NCBI GenBank assembly: GCA_025359565.1
Contig: JANYFY010000025.1
Span: 169,376 to 233,375 of the forward strand
Direction of reading: 5' to 3'
DNA from: Gammaproteobacteria bacterium
GTDB lineage: Bacteria > Pseudomonadota > Gammaproteobacteria > Steroidobacterales > Steroidobacteraceae
DNA length: 64,000 nucleotides
Below are positions 53,401 through 62,624 of this stretch, piece by piece (position 1 is the stretch's first letter; every line of letters starts with the position of its first letter). The notes beneath the pieces were generated by a model that searched no databases, was not told the DNA's origin, and saw only the letters and a program-made list of their open reading frames with translations. A program made the position numbers and the translations under genes.

Positions 53401-54551
53401 GCGCAGACATTGAAAGCGCGGCCGCCTTGATGGCACTTGGACCGCCGGGTAGCGGACGTGTCTCGGCGCTACCGTGGAATTGGGAAATATGGGTGCTCGT
53501 ATGTCTGGGATTGTCCGTCTTTGGCTACCTATACGGTCTGTATCGATTGGAGGCGCACGCCCGATCGCGGATTTTAGGTCCGTTGCGTGTCGTATCTTTC
53601 GCAGCGGGCATCGCCACACTGTTCATAGCCCTTATTTCTCCACTCGATGCGCTTGATGACCAACTGTTTGCCGCGCACATGGTGCAGCACCTGCTACTCA
53701 TCATGGTCGCCGCACCTCTGTTGGTCTTCAGCCGTCCGGCGATGGCCTTCTTGTGGGCGTTTCCCATCACTTCGCGGCGCGCGATCGGCAGGTTCTGGAT
53801 GGCCGGCGGCCTGCAGCGCGCAGTGCACGCACTGATGGCCCCATGGGTGGTTTGGATGCTTTGCAGCATGGTACTGTGGTTCTGGCATATCCCCGGACCT
53901 TATAATTGGGCGCTCGAGAATGAAGGGGTCCACACGCTCGAACACTCCTGCTTTTTTATCACCGCGCTAATGTTTTGGTCTTTGGTGATCGAGCCCTTTG
54001 GACGGCGACGCCTCGACTACGGAAGCACGCTGCTATTTGTCGCGACCATTGGCGTACAGAACGGGCTTCTCGGAGCGCTTTTGACATTGGCAGGGCACCC
54101 CTTATACGGTGCACATTCGCAAACTACCGCCATGTGGGGATTGACGCCGCTGGAAGATCAACAACTGGCCGGTATCATCATGTGGATCCCCGCGAGCGTC
54201 ATTCATCTCGCGTCGCTCGGGATCCTTTTTTTTTGTTGGATGCGAAATGCCGAGCGGGAGGCACAACTCGTGGTGGCCTCGCGCGGGCGCGCTACCGCAG
54301 CCTGGAGGATGGATCGCCACGGGACGTGGGTGGCGTTTTTACTGGCCTTGGGTTTAAGCGGCTGCGGCCGCGATCATGCGACGTCGACTTGGGCCATGAG
54401 CGGTACGGACGCCCATCGGGGGCCCATGCTCATGCAACAATATGGCTGTTCCTCCTGTCACAGCATCGCCGATGTGGGGAGCGCACGCGGCCTACCTGTA
54501 CACCTTGCAATGAATAGAAACGCACGACCCGCGCACCTGCGCTCAAGTTAA
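53391..54551 (+). CDS. ctaG: CtaG-like oxidase assembly protein fused to cut cytochrome c
   Basis: 386 residues. About 1-305 is caa3_CtaG (copper delivery for cytochrome oxidase): WVLVCLGLSVFGYLYGLYRL, LDALDDQLFAAHMVQHLLLI with the family His, WFWHIPGPYNWAL, and several helices. The frame then runs without a stop into a second protein's lipoprotein-like signal (WVAFLLALGLSGCG) and a heme site YGCSSCHSIAD (CxxCH). After SARG it ends in unrelated residues overlapping the GMC gene. So a stop between ctaG and the cytochrome gene is missing and the cytochrome is truncated. CtaG may still work, but the oxidase around it is gone. Confidence 0.7.
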   Translation: MRLGADIESAAALMALGPPGSGRVSALPWNWEIWVLVCLGLSVFGYLYGLYRLEAHARSRILGPLRVVSFAAGIATLFIALISPLDALDDQLFAAHMVQHLLLIMVAAPLLVFSRPAMAFLWAFPITSRRAIGRFWMAGGLQRAVHALMAPWVVWMLCSMVLWFWHIPGPYNWALENEGVHTLEHSCFFITALMFWSLVIEPFGRRRLDYGSTLLFVATIGVQNGLLGALLTLAGHPLYGAHSQTTAMWGLTPLEDQQLAGIIMWIPASVIHLASLGILFFCWMRNAEREAQLVVASRGRATAAWRMDRHGTWVAFLLALGLSGCGRDHATSTWAMSGTDAHRGPMLMQQYGCSSCHSIADVGSARGLPVHLAMNRNARPAHLRSS

Positions 54552-56108
54552 CCGCTCTATGATCTTATCGGCAACACGCAAGGCGTTAGCGATGATGGTC
54601 AGTGTCGGGTTGACTGCACCGATCGAAGGGAAAAAACTGGCATCGGCAAGATACAAGTTATCCAGTTCGTGCGCCTTGCAGTTAAGGTCGAGGACTGATG
54701 TCGCAGGATCGACTCCAAAGCGAGCGGTTCCCGCTTGATGTGCAGTTCCGCTGATTGGGATATTCTTGCCGAGGTAAAGGCGGCGTTCTAAGAGCACCGG
54801 GTGAGCGCCGGCACGGCCTAAAATTTGCTTGAGTTTTTTCTTCAGTCGCTGGTGTGCTTCCATATCACCGTCAGTAACTTCTAATACCACGCGATTGCCC
54901 TCATAGCGAATCCGATTCTCTGCACGCGGCAAATCTTCGCTCGATAACCAAAAGTCCATGGAATGACGCGCTATCTGCTCGAACGGCATTTTAGGCAACC
55001 ATTCGAGCCACATGGGCAGCACTTCACCGCGAATCTGGGCACCGTGTGAGGTTGCGCACATCTGGATCAAGCCCAGGGGATACTCCCAGTCATCGGAGCC
55101 GAAATAGAAATCGCTCAACGCAAGCGTTTTTTGAAACACCGTATTATTTGGTTCACGCATCAATGCCATTAAAATGGATTGATGATGTCGCATGTAGTTG
55201 CGTCCCACTTGTCCGGACGCGTTGGCAAGACCGTGAGGGTGTTGAGGATTGCTAGAGCGCAACAACAGCAGAGCGGAGGACAGCGCGCCGCAGGCCACCA
55301 CCACAATGTCGGCCGAATAGTGCTCTGGATGGCCATCTCTGAGTACCGCAACCCCCGTGATGGTGCCGCCGCTAGCATCGGTTTCCAATCTGGACGCATA
55401 GGCGCCGGTCAACAGCGTCAGGTTCGGATGGGCCTTGAGCGCCGGATCGACGCATATGATCTGAGCGTCCGCCTTGCCGTTGACCAAGCAGGGGAACCCG
55501 TCGAAGGCATCGCAGCGGATGCAAATGCTGGTGGGCGTCGTTTTGCCATTGTTCTCGTCGAGCAAGATCCCGAGCGGCAAGTGGAATGGATGCAATCCCG
55601 CTTGAGTGAGACTTGCACTGAGCGCTTGTATCGCGGGTTCATGTGTCACGGGTGGATAGGGGAAGGGGCCGGTTGAGGGCGGCTCGGTGGGATCTTCCCC
55701 TCGCTGTCCGTGCACGTGAAACAGACGTTCCGCTTGAGTGTAATACGGCTCGAACACGTCGTATTTGAGTGGCCATGCGGGCGAAATCCCGTCCTTGTGC
55801 CGGATCTCCTCGAAGTCTCGCTCGCGCATTCGAAAAAGCGCGGCTCCATACACTTTAGAGTTTCCGCCCACCCAATAATGCAGACCCGGAGAAAAGCTCT
55901 TGCCATCGACACCGTACCAGGTTTCCTTGGCCTGATAGGCGCCCTCGACGAACACCGTTTGCGAATCCCAATTAGCCAAAGAGCGGGGCAGGTAATCGCC
56001 GCGCTCGAGAAGAAGGATCCGCTTGCCGGTGGCAGCGAGCCTCTGGGCGAGTGCCGCGCCCCCGGGTCCGCTGCCGATCACAATCACATCGTAATGGCCG
56101 TCCGTCAT
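54543..56108 (-). CDS. GMC-family FAD oxidoreductase
   Basis: About 521 residues from ATG 56108 (MTDGHYDVIV). Dinucleotide fold VIVIGSGPGGAALAQRLAATG, LLLERGDYLPRS, YWVGGNSKVYGAALFRMRER, and the C-terminal GMC site: GTAHQAGTARFGVDP (catalytic His), LYLADASFFPSIGAVNPTLT (second catalytic residue Asn). It resembles bacterial glucoside/fructose-type and choline dehydrogenases. There is no signal peptide or small gamma subunit nearby. First step of sugar oxidation is plausible with the lactonase encoded two genes upstream. Same-strand series down from 58358. Confidence 0.86.
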   Translation of the reverse strand: MTDGHYDVIVIGSGPGGAALAQRLAATGKRILLLERGDYLPRSLANWDSQTVFVEGAYQAKETWYGVDGKSFSPGLHYWVGGNSKVYGAALFRMRERDFEEIRHKDGISPAWPLKYDVFEPYYTQAERLFHVHGQRGEDPTEPPSTGPFPYPPVTHEPAIQALSASLTQAGLHPFHLPLGILLDENNGKTTPTSICIRCDAFDGFPCLVNGKADAQIICVDPALKAHPNLTLLTGAYASRLETDASGGTITGVAVLRDGHPEHYSADIVVVACGALSSALLLLRSSNPQHPHGLANASGQVGRNYMRHHQSILMALMREPNNTVFQKTLALSDFYFGSDDWEYPLGLIQMCATSHGAQIRGEVLPMWLEWLPKMPFEQIARHSMDFWLSSEDLPRAENRIRYEGNRVVLEVTDGDMEAHQRLKKKLKQILGRAGAHPVLLERRLYLGKNIPISGTAHQAGTARFGVDPATSVLDLNCKAHELDNLYLADASFFPSIGAVNPTLTIIANALRVADKIIERLT

Positions 56109-56127
56109 GTGCGTCCTTGCAATACTT

Positions 56128-56985
56128 TCACCCGCCCGTCGCAAAGCCTGGATAAAGGGTCATCCCTCCATCGACGAAAAGGGTCGTACCGACCACATAA
56201 TCGGAGTAATCGGATGCCAGCCATACCGCAGCCCGAGCGATGTCTTCGGGCTCGCCAATTCGCCCGTACGGGACTAAGGTCATGAGTTGGTCATAGGCTT
56301 CTTTCGTCTGCCAAGCCACGGTATTGATCGGCGTGCGGATCGCTCCGGGTGCAATAGCATTGACGCGAATTCGATTCGACGCGACCTCTTGGGCTAAGCT
56401 CTCCATGAGCAACTTGATACCCCCTTTGGACGTTGCATAATTAGCGTGGCCGCCCCAGGGGATCTCTTGATGCACCGAACTCATACAGATGATTTTACCG
56501 GCCGCACATGAAACCGATGGAACTACGCCGCGACGCAGGAACTCCTGGACCGCCGCTCGCGCGCATAAGAATTGCCCGGTGAGATTGACGCCGAGAACCG
56601 TGTTCCACTGCGCGAGGGTCATATTACGAAAAGCGGCGTCGCGCTGCAGACCGGCATTGTTGATTAGTATGTCGATGGTCCCCATTTTTTGAATGGCCGT
56701 TTCGAATAGCGTTGTGACTTGTTGCTCGCAGGACACGTCGGCTTTCAGCGCAGCTGCGTTCACGCCGGCCTGGCGAATTTCATCCACCACCGCGTTTGCG
56801 GACTCAGGGTTCTCAACGTAGTTGACGATGACGTCGGCTCCCGCCTGACCCAATGCAACTGCCACGGCCCGTCCGATACCAGAGTTAGCCCCAGTGACCA
56901 ATGCCTTTTGTCCACACAGGATTTTTTGGGCAGTCAGGGTGGGCGCTGTCGATTGAGGGGGCGAGTTTGGGGGTGGCGGCGTCAT
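56128..56985 (-). CDS. SDR oxidoreductase, glucose 1-dehydrogenase-like
   Basis: About 285 residues. ATG 56985 follows AAGGAG; an upstream frame overlaps the lactonase gene and is rejected. Proline-rich leader (PPPPNSPPQSTAP), then VTGANSGIGRAVAVALGQAG, NNAGLQRDAAF, catalytic Ser in MSSVHQEIPWGG, YATSKGG, AIAPGAIRTPINT and DYVVGTTLFVDGGMTLYPGF. These are the usual glucose 1-dehydrogenase features, and with the gluconolactonase upstream it suggests aldose to lactone to aldonate. Substrate not proved. Confidence 0.87.
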   Translation of the reverse strand: MTPPPPNSPPQSTAPTLTAQKILCGQKALVTGANSGIGRAVAVALGQAGADVIVNYVENPESANAVVDEIRQAGVNAAALKADVSCEQQVTTLFETAIQKMGTIDILINNAGLQRDAAFRNMTLAQWNTVLGVNLTGQFLCARAAVQEFLRRGVVPSVSCAAGKIICMSSVHQEIPWGGHANYATSKGGIKLLMESLAQEVASNRIRVNAIAPGAIRTPINTVAWQTKEAYDQLMTLVPYGRIGEPEDIARAAVWLASDYSDYVVGTTLFVDGGMTLYPGFATGG

Positions 56986-56996
56986 CGGATTCTCCT

Positions 56997-57908
56997 TCAC
57001 GGGCGCTCGGCACCGCGTTGGTTGGTATAAATTGCGAATAGCGTATGAGAGGCGCAAATGAACAATCGCGATCGATTGCGGCCGCCGAAGGTAAGATTCG
57101 AGACCGTGAAGGGCACCTTGATCATCCCGAGCATCGTCCCGTCGGGGGCGACGCAATGCACGCCATCACCGGCGCTGCTCCAGAGATTACCGTCCTGATC
57201 CACACGGAATCCATCCGCGAAACCCGGGGCAATGGTGTGAAAGACTCTGCCCGCCGACAGTCGCTTGCCGTCATCAAGAACATCAAAGACGCGAATATGC
57301 TGAACGGGATTGGCGGCGAATTGACACCCACTCTCGGCGACATACAAAAGTCGCTCATCGGGTGAGAAGGCAAGGCCATTCGGTCCCTCAAAGTCATCCG
57401 CCATCACCTGCAGAGTTCCATCAGTGGGGTCTAGCCGATAGAGCGTTGCCGGCAGTTCCGCTGGATGCTTGCCGCCTTCATAATCGGTATTGATACCGTA
57501 AGGGGGATCGCTAAACCAAATAGTGCCATCCGAGCGACAAATGACATCATTCGGTGAATTCAGGCGTTTGCCCTCATAGCGATCTACAAGCACGGTCACG
57601 CTGCCGTTGAGCTCGGTGCGCGTAATGCAGCGATGTTGATGCGAGCAGCCGATCAAGCGGCCTTGGTTGTCGCGAGTGTGCCCGTTGGCAAAGCCGGAAG
57701 GCGCCCGAAAAAGCGTAACTCCGCCATCCGGGGTCCAGCGCATGATCCGATCGTTGGGTAGATCGCTAAACAGCAGACACTCCTGGTCTGCGAACCAGAC
57801 TGGGCCCTCCAGCCACGCAAATCCGTCCCCGAGCTTCACGAGCGGCGCATTGCACACTACGTAGGCGCGAAAACGCTCATCGAGAATTTCGAAGGTAGCG
57901 GTAGACAT
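56997..57908 (-). CDS. SMP-30/gluconolactonase-family lactonase
   Basis: 303 residues, six-bladed propeller. LGDGFAWLEGPVWFADQECL with metal Glu, NSPNDVICRSDGTIWFSDPP with metal Asn, GPNGLAFSPDERLLYVAESG, and AGDGVHCVAPDG. Hydrolyses aldonolactones to aldonic acids in Ca or Zn dependent fashion. It is 11 bases upstream of the SDR gene, and its start ATG 57908 abuts the cupin stop. Pathway role inferred from the neighbours. Confidence 0.88.
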   Translation of the reverse strand: MSTATFEILDERFRAYVVCNAPLVKLGDGFAWLEGPVWFADQECLLFSDLPNDRIMRWTPDGGVTLFRAPSGFANGHTRDNQGRLIGCSHQHRCITRTELNGSVTVLVDRYEGKRLNSPNDVICRSDGTIWFSDPPYGINTDYEGGKHPAELPATLYRLDPTDGTLQVMADDFEGPNGLAFSPDERLLYVAESGCQFAANPVQHIRVFDVLDDGKRLSAGRVFHTIAPGFADGFRVDQDGNLWSSAGDGVHCVAPDGTMLGMIKVPFTVSNLTFGGRNRSRLFICASHTLFAIYTNQRGAERP

Positions 57909-58358
57909 TTACTTAAAATGACATGACTTGCGGATGGGTGGAACATGCAACTGAATGGTCATGAGAACGGCGGGCGCCTCTCCGAGCGTGCCGGAGCGGT
58001 GGCCCTCTCGCCCGTTGGTGAGGACGCAATTTTGATCTTCCCCTAGGGAGAACTCCCCCGGGCCTTGTTCGATGCGCGTGCCATCCATGGACTCGATCCA
58101 CCAATGACCGGACAGAACAACAATCCACTGCGGCGCAGGATTCTCATGCCAGTCGCCGACCCAGCCGATCGGCTGTACGGTGACCACAACGCTCGCCTCC
58201 GTTCGCGGTTGTTGGTTATTCCACTGCGGCGACGCGGAGCCCACGCCCTTCCAGTTAAACTCGGTAAGCTCGCAGCGCGTTTGGTGGCTGACGCCGGCAC
58301 TATCCGTCCACAAATGCCAGTAGGGAATCCGTGGGCGTGATTCTGCGCTCTGTAACAT
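57909..58358 (-). CDS. Cupin-domain protein
   Basis: 149 residues. Begins MLQSAESRPRIPYWHLWTD, then VSHQTRCELTEFNWKGVG and a cupin barrel with NPAPQWIVVLSGHWWIES and GPGEFSLGEDQ. Metal ligands are less obvious than in the other cupin of the window. Similar proteins lie beside sugar-oxidation genes; function unknown. It ends directly at the lactonase start, so the two are one unit; divergent from the DoxX gene. Confidence 0.78.
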   Translation of the reverse strand: MLQSAESRPRIPYWHLWTDSAGVSHQTRCELTEFNWKGVGSASPQWNNQQPRTEASVVVTVQPIGWVGDWHENPAPQWIVVLSGHWWIESMDGTRIEQGPGEFSLGEDQNCVLTNGREGHRSGTLGEAPAVLMTIQLHVPPIRKSCHFK

Positions 58359-58465
58359 TAGCCTCTCCCGAGCAATTGGCGGAACAACGAACTTCGACTT
58401 TTCGTGGTCAATCTATTTCGGTTACTCTGGCGACTATTGACAAGGATAAAGAGGCGAGTGACGCG

Positions 58466-58948
58466 ATGATGTGGATCAACGACTATTTTCCGGTGTTGTT
58501 GCGTGTTTTCCTGGTGGTGCTCTTTCCATTCAGCGCCCTCGATAAAATCTTCAATTGGGAATCGGCGATGAAACAGGCTGGCCCTATTCCGTTGCCGCGC
58601 GCCATGTTGATTATTTCCATTGTCGTCGAATTCGCAGCGCCGCTGTGCATCGTTGCAGGGTGGTACGATCGGCTCGCCGCTTTTATTCTCGCGAGCTTCT
58701 GTGTGATTACGGCGGTGTTGTTCCACCAGTTTTGGCGTTACCCTGACGTCTGGCGCTTCAAGGAAGGCGAGGGTCTGCAACATTTCTGGGAATTTTTGAA
58801 GAACTTCGGCTTGGTCGGCGGCCTCGGGCTCATTATGCTCGCGCCGGAAACACTGCCGCTGAGTGAAGTTGTTCAGAATCCGCTCGCCTCCACTCATGTC
58901 ATCGGTCCTCACGCAGGGAGCCCGATCGCGCCGTTGCCTCATCGATGA
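58466..58948 (+). CDS. DoxX-family membrane protein
   Basis: About 160 residues starting at MMWINDYFPVLLRVF (ATG 58466; a longer frame to 58331 reads into the cupin promoter). Four helices: VLLRVFLVVLFPFSALDKI, MLIISIVVEFAAPLCIVAGW, LAAFILASFCVITAVLFHQF, FGLVGGLGLIMLAPE. DoxX-like (PF07681) proteins are quinone-linked or accessory membrane proteins often found by sugar oxidoreductases. The only plus-strand gene of this cluster; its end overlaps the glyoxalase-fold gene end. Confidence 0.82.
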   Translation: MMWINDYFPVLLRVFLVVLFPFSALDKIFNWESAMKQAGPIPLPRAMLIISIVVEFAAPLCIVAGWYDRLAAFILASFCVITAVLFHQFWRYPDVWRFKEGEGLQHFWEFLKNFGLVGGLGLIMLAPETLPLSEVVQNPLASTHVIGPHAGSPIAPLPHR

Positions 58949-59822
58949 GCATCAGTTGATGCCCGTCAGGGTCTTGCAGGGTGTGAGGGAATTTGTCGAT
59001 CGAAGAATTCACCGCAAGTGTCACCCGATCGCTCGCTTCGTCGTTGGGGCAGATCACCCCGCCAGAGCGACCCGTCGGTTGATACTCGAGGAGCTCCAAG
59101 CCCGGACCGCTTGCCAACGCCGGTCGCAGCGCGGTCACTCGAACCTGTAAGGCGGCCAATCCGTCCAAGCGAGTTTGTGCAGGTCCCCGGTTTATGGACT
59201 CATTAGCGATTTGGAAGCCGAGCGCCCGATAGAACCGCAGGCTGCGCGCTGTTGATGCGACGACGAGCGCACTGTGATCGATACCAAGGAACGGCGTGGC
59301 ACTCCTCCTCTCCTGCCACATCGCTCGTCCCTCCCCGGGCGGAAACCACAGCAGCTCCAGCGGATGGTCATCGGGATCGCGAAACTTGAAGGCGCGCACG
59401 GCACCACTCGATGGTGGCAACAGTTGCGGCCCGTCTTCGCTGATGGAACGCCACCCGTGATATCGACTCAGGTGGGCGTAGGCCGCGTCGATGTCATTGA
59501 CGACGATCGCCGCGTGCTGGAACCAACCATCATCACTGCGGCTTTGACTCGGATAAGGTCGGCCCGCTGTCATAAATCGCACAAGACTCATTTCTTCCTG
59601 GCCCAGCCGCATGACGATTTCCTGGGCGTTGGGGTTCGTGAATCTTGTTAAAGCCGCCACGCCCCCTTTGACAGCTCGAAACCCCAGCGCATCTCGGTAA
59701 AATGACTCCGCCCGCTCTAGATCGGCAACGGTGCGACAGATGCGCACAATTTGTTGCGCCGCAAGCGTAGGAGGGCACGATTGGGGCTTCAATTGCAGCA
59801 CGGTTTGGTTGAGGCCTACCAT
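58899..59822 (-). CDS. VOC (glyoxalase-fold) protein with two domains
   Basis: About 307 residues from ATG 59822, which overlaps the preceding stop (CATGGTAG). Two VOC repeats: the first (about 25-150) has IVRICRTVADLERAESFYRD, ALGFRAVKGGV, FKFRDPDDHPLELLWFPPG; the second (about 170-300) has IDHSALVVASTARSLRFYRA, LGFQIANESIN and LQDPDGHQLMLIDE. One His/Glu metal set per repeat is partly kept. Could be an extradiol-type dioxygenase, glyoxalase or binding protein. Cotranscribed with the reductase-like gene. Confidence 0.82.
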   Translation of the reverse strand: MVGLNQTVLQLKPQSCPPTLAAQQIVRICRTVADLERAESFYRDALGFRAVKGGVAALTRFTNPNAQEIVMRLGQEEMSLVRFMTAGRPYPSQSRSDDGWFQHAAIVVNDIDAAYAHLSRYHGWRSISEDGPQLLPPSSGAVRAFKFRDPDDHPLELLWFPPGEGRAMWQERRSATPFLGIDHSALVVASTARSLRFYRALGFQIANESINRGPAQTRLDGLAALQVRVTALRPALASGPGLELLEYQPTGRSGGVICPNDEASDRVTLAVNSSIDKFPHTLQDPDGHQLMLIDEATARSGSLREDR

Positions 59823-61303
59823 GGTTCGCTCGGTTGAGTGGCCTCGTAGGCGAGCGCCGCCATACGAATCGCACTCGATTGGGCGGGATACGTGTGCAAA
59901 ATGGTCGCCAAACGGCGCATGCCAATTCCGGCACACATGATGACGGACATCTCGTTGATCATTTCACTGGCGCGTGCCGCGACGATCGTAGCGCCTAAAA
60001 TCTCGTCGCTTCCATCTCTCACATAGAGTTTAACAAACCCTTCGTCTTGGCCATCGGTGATCGCCCGATCGACATCCTGCATCATGACCGTGAAGCTTGT
60101 AATTGGGATCGATTGGCGCTTTGCTTCTAGGACATGCATGCCAATATGAGCGATTTCCGGATCGCAATAAGTGCACCACGGAATCAGCAGATGGCTCTCC
60201 CGTTCCGTTCTTTGTCCGAATGCGTTGCGCACCGCAATGCAGGCGGATGTTTCGGCTATGTTAGTAAATTTATGCGCTTTACACGCGTCCCCTGCCGCGT
60301 ACACATTGGTGTTAGTCGTGCATAAATAGTCATCGACGTTGATACCGTCGACGGCATCGCTCTCGATCCCGGCGGCCTCAAGCCCTAAGTTGGCGGTATT
60401 CGGCACTCGCCCGATGCTAAGTAAGATCTCATCGACCGCTATCGAAGAGTTGACCTCGTTATTGACCGTATCAATGAGTTTTTCGCCCTTGCCCTGTCGA
60501 GCCGCGATGACCGTGGTATTTAAGCGCGTTTCAACTCCGTCTTTCGAAAGCGCGAGGGAGAGAAGCTCCGCGGCGTCGCGCTCCTCGTGTGGCAGAAATT
60601 TCGGGTCGTTTTGCACGATAGTGACTTGCGACCCTAATCGGCAGAAGGCTTGAGCCAATTCGCAACCGAGCGGACCGCCGCCGATAACGGCCAAACGTTT
60701 AGGCAACGCGGTAATGTCGAAAATCGATTCACTGGTGAAATACCCAATCTGCTCGAGCCCGGTAATATTGGAACGCTGGGATTGCGCGCCACTCGCAATG
60801 AGTGCCTTCTTAAAGGATATCGGTACGCCGCCGACGGCGAGAGCGCCGGGCGATAGGAACTGCGCGTCTCCGAAATAGACGTCTACGCCTCGAGCGCTCA
60901 GGCGCTGCGCCGATTGATATCCAGCGATGCGAGTGCGGATGCGACGCATGCGGGCCATCACCGCGGCAAAATTGGTCTGAAGCATCGCGGGCACTGAGAC
61001 CGCGATGTCTGCTCCGTCGCGCAGCGCCGCGTCCACTCGGCCGGTGCGAATCATGGCCTTGGAAGGAATCGATCCGGCATTGAGCGAATTGCCTCCCAAA
61101 CGGTCACGCTCAATAATCGCTACGCGAAGGCCATGGCGGGTGGCGAGCTCTACTGCGGCGAGGCCTGCAGGCCCTGCGCCGATAACAGCCAAGTCATACA
61201 CACCGCTAGGCTGTGGATTCTGCCACGCCTGCGGTCTGACGCTCTGCCGATAGACGTTATCACTAAAGGGCTCTGAGCCGGGCGAAGTGGGATTAACCTT
61301 CAT
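59816..61303 (-). CDS. Pyridine nucleotide-disulfide reductase homologue lacking redox cysteines
   Basis: About 495 residues from ATG 61303. FAD loop DLAVIGAGPAGLAAVELATR, then LGGNSLNAGSIPSKAMIRT where lipoamide dehydrogenase, mercuric reductase and glutathione reductase have CxxxxC: both Cys are Ser here. The NAD loop LAVIGGGPLGCELAQAFCRL, VYAAGDACK and the C-terminal dimer part (MHVLEAKRQSIPITSF, TYPAQSSAIRMAALAYEAT) with the His-x4-Glu-like TYPAQS segment are kept. It is close to soluble transhydrogenase (SthA), which also lacks one Cys, and to mercuric-reductase-like proteins of unknown function. Without a disulfide, FAD-NAD(P) hydride transfer is the likely chemistry. Confidence 0.83.
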   Translation of the reverse strand: MKVNPTSPGSEPFSDNVYRQSVRPQAWQNPQPSGVYDLAVIGAGPAGLAAVELATRHGLRVAIIERDRLGGNSLNAGSIPSKAMIRTGRVDAALRDGADIAVSVPAMLQTNFAAVMARMRRIRTRIAGYQSAQRLSARGVDVYFGDAQFLSPGALAVGGVPISFKKALIASGAQSQRSNITGLEQIGYFTSESIFDITALPKRLAVIGGGPLGCELAQAFCRLGSQVTIVQNDPKFLPHEERDAAELLSLALSKDGVETRLNTTVIAARQGKGEKLIDTVNNEVNSSIAVDEILLSIGRVPNTANLGLEAAGIESDAVDGINVDDYLCTTNTNVYAAGDACKAHKFTNIAETSACIAVRNAFGQRTERESHLLIPWCTYCDPEIAHIGMHVLEAKRQSIPITSFTVMMQDVDRAITDGQDEGFVKLYVRDGSDEILGATIVAARASEMINEMSVIMCAGIGMRRLATILHTYPAQSSAIRMAALAYEATQPSEPW

Positions 61304-62624
61304 CGGACAGCCACCCCCCATCAAAACCTGCGCCCTTAAGGCCCGCACGGAGGGCAGGACAGCGACGAGTTAATTGCCAGATGAGGCCGCTGCGATAATT
61401 TTCGATCATCATCACAAGCAACCCCTGATCAAGTCCATAACACCCGTCCGATAACCAGCCCTCACCATTGCAGGTCAACGTCGGATTAAACCCGCTAGAG
61501 AACCGATCATCCGTACAAACCTGCGGGTAGTTCTTAAGGAGATGTCGAGTCCCCCCAATTGCCCGTTCGGCGCCGAATGGCAATGTCGCGAGCATTGCCC
61601 AGGGTGCAAGGGTGCCATCGTCCGGTCCGTATGGGGCACCTCGAGACATATACCCAAAATAGCGACGATCCCGATGGCTCTGGCGCAGCTGGCGATTGTC
61701 GGGGCCGTCGCCGGCCGTAATGCCCCAGAAATTCTGGTCGTAGCCCGTAAATCCTTGAGGATTTCGAACGGCATACTCCTGATGGACGGCAATCGCACGC
61801 TGTGTATTTAAAAAATAGTCGCTGCGTTTTGTGCGCATGAATGCATCGCGAATGCCGCGATAATCGATCCAGGCATGAGAAAACAAATGTGTGAAGAGCG
61901 GTCCTGAATACAATACATTCTGACCGAGCAAATTTTCCCATTGATAGGTGAGGGTCCAGCCGGCGAAGGTTGCAGTGGGAAGGGGGTGCGTTGGCGAACC
62001 AATCCCCAGAATGTAAAGGATAGTTGCTTCGTTGTAGCCTTCCCAGCCATAGTGAAGAAAACCGTATTCCGGCTTCCAGCCTTGCGCAACCGTGTCCTCG
62101 CCATTTCTAGCCCAATGCCAATCAACGCGGCGATAGAGCATGTCGCTCAATTCCCGAACTTCCGCTTCCTCGCCGTTACCATCGAAATAGCACCCCGCAG
62201 TGAGTACTCCCGCAATCAGCAAGGTGGTATCAATCAGCGATAACTCGCATTGCCAAACCCGACCGCCGCTCTGCATATCTAAAAAGTGGTAATAGAATCC
62301 CTTGAAACCGGTGGCATTGGGTTGATTGTCCTGCTTAGACCTCCAAAAGAAACGCAGCGTTTCTAGCGTCCGTGCCAAAGCTGCGGCGCGGGACATCCAG
62401 CCCCTCTCAACGGCGATGGGATAGCATGACAGTGCGAAACCGACGACGGCAATACTGCAGGGGGAGTCGGCCCGGGAAGTATCGGCGATAAGTCCATTGG
62501 CAGCATTTGCATAAGCCGTGAAGTAGCCAAACGCGCCGCGTTGCAGGCGATCCAACAATGCTTCGTCGGGCAACGCAGCAAGCCCCGCACTGGCATTGTT
62601 AGCACGCGAATTCAATGGCAGCAA
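61293..62624 (-). CDS. Glucoamylase/GH144-like beta-glucanase
   Basis: 443 residues of the PF10091 (alpha/alpha)6 barrel found in GH144 endo-beta-1,2-glucanases. DRLQRGAFGYFTAYANAANG, IAVVGFALSCYPIAVERGWM, GFKGFYYHFLDMQSGGRVW, WKPEYGFLHYGWEGYNEATI, HLFSHAWIDYRGIRDAFMR and FWGITAGDGP. No signal peptide is seen, so a cytoplasmic oligosaccharide is likely. The best start is TTG 62624, overlapping the GH39 stop; no ATG or GTG precedes the conserved part. Next to GH39 it forms a glycan-degrading pair. Confidence 0.83.
   Translation of the reverse strand: MLPLNSRANNASAGLAALPDEALLDRLQRGAFGYFTAYANAANGLIADTSRADSPCSIAVVGFALSCYPIAVERGWMSRAAALARTLETLRFFWRSKQDNQPNATGFKGFYYHFLDMQSGGRVWQCELSLIDTTLLIAGVLTAGCYFDGNGEEAEVRELSDMLYRRVDWHWARNGEDTVAQGWKPEYGFLHYGWEGYNEATILYILGIGSPTHPLPTATFAGWTLTYQWENLLGQNVLYSGPLFTHLFSHAWIDYRGIRDAFMRTKRSDYFLNTQRAIAVHQEYAVRNPQGFTGYDQNFWGITAGDGPDNRQLRQSHRDRRYFGYMSRGAPYGPDDGTLAPWAMLATLPFGAERAIGGTRHLLKNYPQVCTDDRFSSGFNPTLTCNGEGWLSDGCYGLDQGLLVMMIENYRSGLIWQLTRRCPALRAGLKGAGFDGGWLSDEG

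Noticed and set aside
55710..56285. Plus-strand frame of 191 codons
   Set aside because: Antisense to the GMC and SDR genes.
58358..58942. Minus-strand frame of 194 codons
   Set aside because: Antisense to the DoxX gene, whose helices are convincing; this frame is charged and unlike any family.
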